Shown piece after piece: positions 35,801 to 47,800 of a stretch of DNA of 64,000 nt. The notes under the pieces were generated by a model. It was given only the letters and a program-made list of their open reading frames with translations. It made no database searches and had not been told where the DNA came from. How positions within the stretch are numbered: the first letter of the stretch is position 1; each line of letters begins with the position of its first letter. A program made the translations under genes and the position numbers. The DNA is from Siphonodentalium dalli (lineage: Eukaryota; Mollusca; Scaphopoda; Gadilida; Siphonodentaliidae): positions 49,112,073-49,176,072 of the forward strand of contig CP136064.1 of assembly GCA_032622095.1 (NCBI GenBank), read 5' to 3'.

Positions 35801-38800
35801 AGAAGAGTAGGGATGGGCGCCACTAACTAAGGGACATGCCGTAATTTATATAAATTATCATGGACACTGTAATGTACCATGCAGTACTTAGCATATACCC
35901 GCACTGACCTAGCTGTTAGTTGTCATGCATAACTGAAGGAACTAGGGGCTCAATTACATACACCGAAGGCACAGTAACCTCGCCGTTATAGAGATATACT
36001 CGCAATCTTCCACTGAATGTGGCTACAACTGCCAATTCTTATATACCCGCACAAACTACCCGCACACAAAAGTGGATAACGGGAGCTCATTTACCCGTAC
36101 CAACTACTCACACATAATCCTACTAGCTTACCTCACCCCTGTTCTTGGTTATTGACCAATCAAATTCACGCTCACCCACTGCACAGTATAAAATTACAGG
36201 CAATTTCAGATCTACCCATGCCACTCAGGTCGGAAGTCGGGATTTTTTTTTACCCTGTGCCAATGCATTCTCTTATATATGCGAGTCGACCATAGGTCGC
36301 CTCGCATATATAAGAGAATTCATTGGCTTAACAATTTTTTATCATGTTTTTTAAATAAATGTTTCTTACAATTTTTAGGACATAAAATAAAAAAACACCC
36401 ATTACCCTGCAGGGATCCCCACACATATATAGAAGCACATAGAAGAGTGTCGTCTGCTCATGTTTGTCTGGGGCTCTGTATGGGTGAAATTATAAAATTG
36501 TTAAAGAATATAAGAAAAAATTATTAAAATTGTAAAAAATTGTTAGGCCAATGCATTCTCTTATATATGTGAGGCGACCTATGGTCGACTCGCATATATA
36601 AGAGAATGCATTGATACAGGGTAAAAAAAACGTTAACAAAAGCGCTAGACCATCACTGAGGTCCTCCCTGGAGGATTATCCTCGTCCTCTTATTTTAGAG
36701 AAAATTACCACAGGCTGGAACTATTGCATTATTTAAATTAACCCTTTCTATACTAAATAATCATTGACAAGTAGTTCCCTTAGGAAATGACCCGATAAAC
36801 AGGTCGTTTGTTGAAATTTTATCTGAACATTTCCTAATCAATAGTAATCCATCTACACTTGTATTATATTTTTGTATGTCTGTCTTCCGCTCATTTATGG
36901 ATAACCCTCCAAATGAATGATATACCATTCCAATATATACTTTTATAATTGGGTGGCAGAATCCATTTAGTATAGAAAGGATTAACCCATGATGGGAGCT
37001 GCACTGGTGCAGCATTGAAGACCTGTGCATTCTCTTATATATGCGAGTCTTCCATAGGAAGTCTCGCATATATAAGAGAATGCACTGGCTTCCAAGGTAA
37101 ATGTAAATATTGTTAGGCCAATGCATTCTCTTTAATATGTGATGCTCCCTATGGGAGACTCGCATATATAAGAGAATGCACTGACACAGGGTTTTCGCAA
37201 AATTTCAGGAAGCTCCAGTTATGGCAGGGTTAAACAACGGGTATGAAATAAAGATGATTTTAACGACAAGTCTAGCATACCCTGAGTAGTTTGACTGTGT
37301 CGTCTGACGAGTTTGCATCCTCTACAAGTTTCTTGATGTAGCTTGAGCTGTCGTATAGAATCTGAGACACTGACGCAGGCAATGGAATGAGAGGTTGTGT
37401 ACACTGAGGCTCCCCATGTGGATTGGCAACCGGTGCTTGTCCCTGAAACACATGAATGGACACATTTGTTCCAGTTCTGTCAGAATATAGACACTGATGA
37501 ATAAAATACACCTAATATATTTATGTAGAGCAGATAAATGTGCTGAAAACATTTATATATCATTGTCTTACAGTCAAAAGAACGCAAGTCGGTTTTTTGG
37601 CAAAATTTGATTTACACATACAAATACTTTTCAGCCACGGCTTCAGGTTGTGTCAAAACATCGGCACCTCCAGCTCAATCAGATTCTTTTTTTATCCCTT
37701 TCATAATGGGAGCTGCACCGGTGCAACATTAAAGACCCTGTGCCAATGCATTCTCTTATATTTGTGAGTCATAGGTCGCCTCGCATATATAAGAGAATGC
37801 ATTGGCCTAACAATTTGTTATCATTTTTTATCAATTTTTCTTACATTCTTTAACATTTTTTATAAATAAAAAAAATTCTTACATTCTTTAAACATTTTTA
37901 TCATTTTTATAATGTTTTCTTACATTCCATAACAATTTTTTTCTTATATTCTTTAAAAAAAATTATTTATTTTTTTCTTACATTCTTTAATAATATTATA
38001 ACTTTTTCTTAACTTCTTTGTCAATTTTTATCATTATTTTCTTACATTCTTTAACAATTTTTATCATTGTTTTATCATTATTTCTTAAATTCTTTAACAA
38101 TTTTCTTATAATTATTTCTTACATTCTTTAACAATTATAAAAAATAATATAATTTTTTTGAGGCATATATAAGAGAATCCAATGGCACAGGGTTTACGCA
38201 AAAATCCAGGAAGCTCCAGTCATGAAAGTGTTATCTACAATGAAAATATAGCGAGATCTGGCGAGATGCATCCTTTCGAGACAAAACTTCTTATCCTGAC
38301 AAGAAATTTGACAAAATACTCTGACAAATATTTGCATGATTACTCGCAGTGTATTACCCCGCTGGACAAAACAAGTGTCCACTTAACCGCGGTGCGGTTT
38401 GCATTGCCACCGCGGCCGAACTGCAACTACACCGCGGCTCCACCGGCTGACTGCCGTTCGGCCGCGGTGTACTTGCCGTTCGGCCGCGGTGTACTTGCCT
38501 TTCGGCCGCGGTGTAGTTGCCGTTCGGCCGCGGTGTAGTTGCTGTTCGGCCGCGGTGTACTTGCCGTTCGGCCGCAGTGTACTTGCCGTTCTTGGAATGA
38601 TGTTGAAAAACACAAAGAGGGCACCATAAATGAGGCTTGATTGAGGCCATTGTCTAAATACCGTCCGCCAGATGATCTATTATATGTTTGAGGTCTAATC
38701 TGTCTGGTGACAAGGTGTGATAATCTTTTAAGTAGTCAACGTACGTCCCACCAGTAAACTGTCATAAAATCCAGATTCCTACATAAATTATACCAGTAAT

Positions 38801-41800
38801 AGACGCATGCATGACGTATTGACCGCGTGGTTGTTTGTGCACGCGATGTTTTCCACGAATTATCTGCATTTTCCGATCAGTGCTAGTGGTTTTCATAACT
38901 TGTCAACATGACAATTTTTATTTGAATATGATGACTAAAATCTTATCTGTAGGAATGTTGGTAGAGAATATAATAAATGGTGTATTTTCAATAGCTTGTT
39001 AATGCATAATAAAACGGAAAAATTAAATTAATTGAAAAGCATACCGCCCGCCCCTAATTTCGGGGTGTCCGTTCAGGGAAACGTGTGCATTATTCCTTTT
39101 GACCTTATACACGTGTCCCATCACAATTCTAAATTTTCAACACACATTGTTTTTGTAATCTTTATTCAGTCCATCCTCGGGTGGCAAATACCGTGGAATT
39201 ATAGAGCAAAGCGTAAAATGTCACGTATTTCCAGTTTCTGTCGCTGGCAGTTAATTTTCACAGTTAATTTTTACTTGACAATGGATTTGCCACATTTATG
39301 GATTGAGAATATTACCCTTTTATTTAATATGCTCATTTGATCATATTGTTTTCAAAAATAATAGCAACTCTAATAAAAACATGGGAATAATTTGATTTAC
39401 TAATTATCGGTTATGGTGTCAAAGCATACCACATTAGAACAAAATATCGGTAAGCTCCTCCCACAGCCAACCAATTAAAGCAGAGAATAAAATATCACAA
39501 ACGAATCCTGGATGATTGACAGGTGTATGTCGACGTGATAGCATGCACGGGATCGACGCACGACTTTAAGTTTTTTTATATTTGACAAAGTTCCATTAAA
39601 ATCTTCGTTAGATCGTTGAAACAGTTGGGTTAAATATAAATGTGATTTGCATAATGACCTTAAAGCCGATATTATGTACGGATTTAAATTTCCTTTAATT
39701 AAAAATACTAACCTACGTATATTTCTACTAATAAAAAAACATGTTTTAAACTCGAGAAAAAAGACAATACAAACCAGGAATCTAACCCTGGTGTACATGC
39801 AGTTCGGCCGCGGTGTACTTGCCGTTCGGCCGCGGTGTACTTGCCGTTCGACCGCGGTGTACTTGCCGTTCGGTCGCGGTGTACTTGCCGTTCGGCCGCG
39901 GTGCTCAACCGTGGTTACACAAAGTGACACCGCGGCCGAACGGCAAGTACACCGCGGTGGCAGTGGACACTTGTTTTGTCCAGCGGGGTAGGTCAGATAT
40001 GGATTAAGTCATATATTCTCAATGGGTGTGTTTTTGCCTCTCTTCACACATTAATTACATTTCATAAACAACAGCCAATTTTAAATAAATAAGTTTTTAT
40101 CTCTTGATGCGTGTTGAGTGCATAAAGTATGTTTTGTGTATGACGTCATAACTGATTAGCCATAAGAAACTGTTATAATATAATATGAAAATTAAAAAAA
40201 GAAGGAAGCAATTTGAGAGTCTTGAGGTGGAAGAAAAATTATCCTCTAAGAAATGAAGTTTTGGGAGATCCAGAAATTAGTATCAGGCACTCTAATATCT
40301 GATGGACTAGGTGGTAATTTTAAAGATTTTGCCATTCTCTGCTTGTGAGATAGTTACTACTTACACTATTTGAGGACTGACATCGAGCAGATACATCTGT
40401 GCAGCGAATCAGGTGTGAGACGACCGAGTAGAGTTTGCCAAGCTCAGCATACTGGTATTTGATTGGCGGACCAGGCCCTTGATCCAAGGCAACCTTCATG
40501 AATTTGTTTGGTACATCTAATTCCAATAGCTGTTTCTTCTGTTGATATTAAAGTAAAGGTAATGATAAACAAAGGACTGACTACAGGATAGTGTGGAGTC
40601 GTGACATTATATATCAATGTTAAAATGATGCTCCCATTGATGCATCAGGCATATTGTGTTGGTGTTCTAACTCAATTCAACATCCAAAATATCTCCCTCT
40701 CAACAAAATTAAACAGACACTGGCATCTGTTCCAAATTCCACAATTGTTGTAGGTAATGGGTTGTCTAAACTGGTGTGACAGATTCTGCATGGATATTCA
40801 AGTAAATGAGAGAATAGCTTGTATGTGGTTTGTTCTTACATCGGTAGGAAATATCAGTTTTAAAGACAATGAAATAACCAAGAACACAGAAAATATATCA
40901 TGAAAGCATCAATGACACTGTAGCTCAACTTGGAGAGGAGATAACCCATGTGAAGTTTGGGATCTAAGCACAATCGGATGAAAAATGTTGGCTGTATGGC
41001 ATGCCGAGGGATATGGACACACAAAGAGTAAAATTCAAGATGACAGCCACGTTTTTCAATGAAATTCAGAAAAATTTGATAGCTCCTATCTAGAGGCCAC
41101 CCAGAAGATCCATATAAAGTTTGATGACGGTCAGATGAGGAGTGCCAAAGGATTTTGTTATGCAAAGTTTATCCAATGTTTTTCATTGCTATTCGCAATT
41201 TTTTTTTAGCTCCCCGATGATCCATATGTATATTGGTACAGTTCAGGGATGTGGACTGAAGGTTGTACCAAAGATTTAGTCAGGCAAAGAGTGAAATCCA
41301 GGATGGCTGCCGGCTGCCATGTTTTTCATTGAAAATTGTTCAAATTCAAAAGCTCCCATCTAGAGGTGATCCCAAACATGCCTGTAAACTTTCAAAACAT
41401 TATGCAATAATGGCGAGCTACAGGTTGTGCCGATGGATTCAAATATGAATTCCAAGATGGCAACCTGAGAATCCATACAAAGATTGGCGATTATTGGATG
41501 AGGGATGTGGCCTGCAGGGTGTGCTTAAGGATTTAGTCATGCAAAGAGTGCAATCAAAGATGTCTGTCATGTTTTAAAATGAAATTCAGAAGAATTGGAT
41601 AGCTCCCATCGAGAGGTCACCTCGAAGATTCAAATGAGGTTTGATGACGATCGAATGAAGAATGTGGCGTGTCCGGTGTGCCAAAATTTAATCATGCAAA
41701 AAGTTAAATCCAAGATGGCTGCTGGAAGCCATGTTTTTGATTGAAAAATTTTCTAATTTGAAAGCTCCCATCTAGAGGTGGTCACAAACATACCTGTAAA

Positions 41801-44800
41801 TTTTCAAAACAATTCTCCAATAAATTCTGTTTGCAGGGTATGCCAATGGATTATAATTTGAAATCCAAGATGGCTGCTGGTGGCCATGTTTTTTTTCACC
41901 GCGGGGATCCATATGATGTTTGGTGACAATTGAATGAGGAATGCGACCTGTAGGGTGTGCTAAAGGAAATTGTTCATGGACGGACGGATGAGGGATACCA
42001 ACCCATAGCAAGTGCTTCAAAAATATGATAGATGTAATTATTTTGAACTGATAATTAACAGAAAACAATCTTGAAAAGTTCACATTTATGAAGAAATCTT
42101 AAAATATTACCTCAGCAACACCAAGATTTGAGTACATAAGGAACAGGTGGAAATATTGTTGCAGGTGCCTGCCATGTTCAGACACTTCTTTGTTCAGTAA
42201 ACTTAGCACAGCCTGTAGCAGATGGTCACTCAATGTTGCACTTGGATCAGCCACCTGGCCCGCTGTAGATAAATAACATTCTATTTAATGGCATCAAATG
42301 AATAGGTAATTTCTAAGGCCATCCAATGTTAACTAATTGATCCTTAGTAATTATTTTCATCTAGATGCGACACAAATGGATTCCACCGCATAATCTCTTT
42401 TTCAATGAACATGTAATTTGAAGATGGAATTGTTCACCAATATATTTACTCTGATATGAAATGGCGGTAATATATAGCATTACTGCAGTAACTTTCAGTA
42501 ATGTTTTAACTATTTTGGTGTAAACCAAGCAGACCAGCCATAAATAATCTATACAGCCGGGGTTTGTCTAGGTACACTTATGTAAATTTAGAATTTATTA
42601 AAAACAATGAAACCGATATTAAAAGATGAAGTTTGATAATTGGCATATGTTTGGACTAAAACCCTCGGCATTCTTAAAGAGATAACTTTATAATTCATTG
42701 CATAGACAACCAATTTAGCAAATAAAATACTTACAATACAGGCCTTGTACTAGAGGAGGCGGACATGCACCATCTTGTAAGGAGAAATGAGCAAGAATAA
42801 CAATAATTTTACTGAAAGCACTTCGGACCTGAAAAAAATAAAAGATTTGAGTCAACGAAGAGACAACAAAGTTTAACTTGACCAATATAAGTTTCTATAG
42901 GGACTGCAGCTCAGATATACCAGACGTATGAGAGTGTGCGCTGGCAGAAAATTGACTTTATGGAGAAATGTGCACCAATTTGACTTTATGGAGAAATGTG
43001 CATAAAATCGACTTTATGGAGAAATGTGCATAAATTCGACTTTATGGAGAAATGTGCACCAGTTTGACTTTATGGAGAAATGTGCATAAATTAGAATTTA
43101 TGAGAAATGTGCATAAAAAAAAAGTCATTTAGCAAATATTTTATATCAGTTGACCAGAGTTATGGTGAAAATTGCAGCGTGGGATATGAATGAGCTTAAA
43201 AACTATGAAGTGGTTAGAATCTAGGACTTACCTCTGAACTTGGACATTCTAATAAATATTCTGAGAAGCGACTAGGGTGTGAAAAGAGAACATTCTGTGC
43301 GAACCACGTGCGAACTGACTTGGAACATCGTAAGTGAAGACTGATGGCTTCGTACCACTCGTTAGCTGGTCCTCTGTAAATTTAGAAAAAATATATCAGT
43401 TCTCAGCTCCAGAAATTTAGTCACTTCTTTACTAAATACTGATTGATGAGTAGTTAGGAAATGTTCAGATAAAAGTTCAACAAATGACTTATGTTCCCTT
43501 TGGAAGCTATGGTCATTTGTTGAACTTATTATCTGAACGTTTACTATCAATGAATATGAATACTTCTGCCCTTGCATTATCTTTTCGTACATCTGTCTGT
43601 CTGCTCATTATCCATGAACACTCCTCCAAATGAATAATAGACTATTCCAATGTATATTTTTGTAACTGGATTGGAGTGTCCATTTAGTATAGAAAGGGTT
43701 AAAGATGCTCTATCTCTTTATGATAACACTTTCAAAGAAACTCTTTACGATGGCCTGTTTGTTCTATTATTCACAAAAAATACAGGAGAATCATTTGGCG
43801 TTACACATATTTTACTTGACAGTGATTTAGAAAATAGATTTTCATTCCATAATAGTGTAATGTTCCAAAATCAGTACATTTTCTATCACAGGGACAAATA
43901 TTTCCAAGTGACAAACTCCTGTCGAGTGGTATTATTTATGACTTCAATGCGTCATTCTGGGACATGTAATGCTCATTGAAAGGTTGTTCAGGTATTTATT
44001 TAAAAGCTAATAATATTAGCTGTATTTTGGAGTGTAATCTGCCATGTGGCTTTAAATTGTAATGCTTATTTGAAACAGATTCATGAAAATTCCGCAATCC
44101 GACGCACTTCTACTCTTATATATTTAGGACAGGAACAAATTCAAAGACATTTGATGATATCTAAACCAATTCAAGTTGAATATATTATAGACAATCAAGT
44201 CAAACCTCAGTGTTTTCTTTGTCCGGAATCCAACATTGAACAGGAATTTGGCGCCCAATTCAACACTAATCATGGCTATCTGTTCCAACTCTGGAGGCTG
44301 CAATTTTGAAACAATTATTTTTAAATGATTCTATAGGCAGGCATCTTATTCTCAATTTTGTATACATCTGTCATGCAAAACAAAATCAGTCCTTCAATTT
44401 TTTATACATCTGTCATGCTATCAACATAATAAAATAAAATCAGTCCTTCAATTTTGAAAACCGTATGTGCACAATAAATTGTGTCCCTGATTTTGGACAC
44501 AGGCACACTATTTTTCTTTGGTGCACTTGTCTATGTTTTCGAACGTATGTCTGTTCGCTATAGAAATTAATGGGAATAGATATCCAAAGAGTTCCAAAGT
44601 ACAAAGGGGTCTAACAGAGGTAACGTTTTACGAGGAAAACAAACTGATATTATAGGCTTCTCCACGATAAAAGGAATCTAATAGTTGGTTCAAAGTTACC
44701 AAACAGACACCATCAGAGTCAGGGATGGGGGGGAAAGGGATGTAAAACATATATTAACCTATTCTCATTGACATGTAGTTCCATTAGGAAATGTTCAGAT

Positions 44801-47800
44801 AATAAGCCATAGGTTGTTTGTTGAACTTATCTGAACATTTCCCATCAATCAATAGGAACCTGTCAGCACCTATATTATCTGTCGTCTGCTTATATTGCCT
44901 GGACACCCCTCCATATGAATAATAGACCATTGCAATGCATACTTATATAACTGATGGGAGAATCCATTTAGTAAAGAAATGGTTGATTACCATTTTATCC
45001 TGGACGCAGTGACCAGTCAGGTACCCATGGTTACATGTAAGGAGTTTCTTCATAAACTGGAAATCTTCGACACAGAACTGGTTTCTTTCATGCATGAATT
45101 TAATGTTGTGTTTCCGAACACATCTCTCTATATTCACCGGCATCTTTATCTGTGAAGTCTTGTTTACTGCAAAGATTGAATAATTCAATAAACAGAATGT
45201 GTATTAGCATAGATGAAACTTGCAGAAATCTGGTATGGAAGTTAGTGACACGGTAGCAGTGTTCACGAAGGGCCGAAAAATCTTCCAAATTGATTCAAAT
45301 AGGGGACCCATGCCATTTCTCGGCCCCTTCAATGATTTATGTCAAACAAAGAGTGTTGTATGGAGGCCCCAAAGACACCCTAAACATTCACCACACACAC
45401 CCCACCCTGATCCAAAAGGGCCACCATGCAGAGGGGTTCAACTGGGGGACCCATACCATTCATTGTGCCCTAGATATATATAGGTCATACAAAGGGTGTT
45501 GTAGGGTGGCCCCAAGACATATACATATGCTCCACCCCCCCCCCAATGCAAAATGGCCACCGCCCAGAGGTGTCCAAATATGGGAACCATCCAGTGTTCA
45601 CGCTGGGTTGAAAAATCTTTTGGCCAATTTTTTTGCCAATTCTGATTTTTTTTGGCCAAATTAAAAAACTTTGTCCAAACAGGGACCAGCCTAGACCAGA
45701 TTTTCAGGGCGAAATGACTTCGCCCTACTATAAAATAAGGCGAAGTGGCCGTTCTATAGGGCGAAGTGAGTCTACAAAATTTAAATTGATCAGTACTACG
45801 ACAGGAGTCGCTATAGAACGAAAATAGGAGAGATGAAATATGTCAATTAAACTTATGAAACAATGGTTGAAATATGTAGTCATTATGTTCACTTCATGAC
45901 CCTAATAACTATTAATAATACCCAAACATAATTGTGAGAGGATAGCAGCATTTTATATCGTAATTGTGGGAGAATGACAGGATTTTATTTCATATTTTTC
46001 GGGTTTTTAAAAATGCCAACAATATTTATCAAACCGAAACGAAACGAAATCATGAACACTTTTACTGCGCTCTGTAAGTAATCCCGTTTGAAATTTTAAT
46101 ATGCTTCACAAATGAATTTGTTTTAAAATTTCTTTAACCAAACTCCATAGAGGGAGTGATGAATTGCCACATTGTGAGAGGTGTGAGTTGTAATCTTCAT
46201 TGCAAGGTGTGGTAATCACGCTAATCTAAAAATAACAACAACCAGATTAACACTTGAGGCCCGACGATGTTTTCACAGCTGCCAGTAATCAGACTCTGTT
46301 GTCAACATGCTTCCAGATTGTAGCAATACAGGTGTTAATTGTTTTATAACACCCTGATACACCCTGATAGTGGAGTATTGTGTGCAATCACAGTTGACAG
46401 TTGTAAATTATCATAAATTATTTGGGGCATTTTGCCGATTTTCGTCAGTGAACTTTGGAATTTTCAGGGCGACTTGAACTTCGCCCGACTGCAAAAATAA
46501 GGCGAAGCGGACGGCGCTAGGGCGAAGAAGTCGCCCACGTCGCCCTCTCGGCTGGTCCCTGTGTCCAAATTAAATCCTCATTTTCTGGTCTCACAATTAA
46601 TGAATATTTCTGTTTTAATTAGCATCTAACATTCTATATAATTATGTCCATACCTTCAAATACCGTGTCTAGACTTCTTTAATCCCCCCATTGTTACTTG
46701 ACAATATACATGTACCACTACCCACCTACTATTCAGCCTTATGACAGACAAAGGATTCATTAGTGTTAATCCGCATTACTGTTTTATTACATTGTTTGAC
46801 AGTGCACTGCCATATGTGCCTTTTGTTACCCATTAAGCTGTATCACATAATCAATTAGCAGATGATCATACTATAAATTTTATTCTCATGTCGCTACCGT
46901 TACCAAATCAATTTGGGTTTTTTAACAAGATTTCCGATTTTGGCCAAATGAATTCTTTTTGGCCATTTTCAATAAAAAAAAAATTGGCGGGTGAACCCTG
47001 CATGGTAGCATTTTTTAAAGTCTATATGACATAATTCTGGTGCCAGGAGTGGAAGACAAATTGCTAACCACGATATAAAGGCGTGGGATAGATCTCACAT
47101 TCTATCAACTGGTTACCTCTTTATTTAATCCTGTATCATCTGTGACTTTTCCAGGCTTGGGGATTTTTTTTTATTTTCAAAACATTCTGGATTCAAGACA
47201 GATATTCCAGTTAGAGGGACCTTAATATAGCATATATACAAACATTAACTTGGATCACAATTTAGCACTAAGACAAGTTTACTGAGATGTTGGGATGAAA
47301 CAAACTTGGGCCTGAACGGGGAGTTAGAATTGGGATGACAGAGCTTCTGTCACATATGTATGTCACTAAAGCTAAACATGGAACAATTGCATGGGACCTC
47401 ATCCCATAAGTCTCGACTCTGGTTATAGCCATACAGATCATACTCCACCAAAACCTGGAAACTTTCCTGATGTTCTGACAGGGAACTCTACAACATTGAA
47501 AAAATAACGCGGGTAATATATTTCTTAGTTAATACCCGTTTCTCAATAATGTAAAAGTCACTAAATTCATGTTATCTCCTGCTGTGAAATATATTAAGGA
47601 ACATGTATTAACAATGAATTATATTCCCTGCCTTGTTTTTTCGATGTAATAAAGTTCAATGTCAAAACAGGTCAGAACATCAAACAATTCCAGGGTTTTG
47701 TGGTTACGGCCTTTACTGTGTCATCCCGGGTCAATCTGGATTACCATCTAACACACCTTTTTCAGGTTCCAGGTTCGGAATGGGGGGGGGGGGGGGCTTT

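Noticed and set aside
38403-38650. Arg-rich repetitive open frames over the 22-bp array; possible CRISPR-like spacing
   Set aside because: The units are contiguous without unique spacers, the genome is eukaryotic, and the array mirrors itself at the other end of a transposon.
43650-43979. 109-codon plus-strand open frame
   Set aside because: Begins inside a family C MITE end and has no recognisable domain or splice context.
44046-44309. 87-codon plus-strand open frame
   Set aside because: It runs antisense over the USP9X exon at 44,206-44,297, and the minus-strand reading matches the family. The plus frame has no recognisable similarity.
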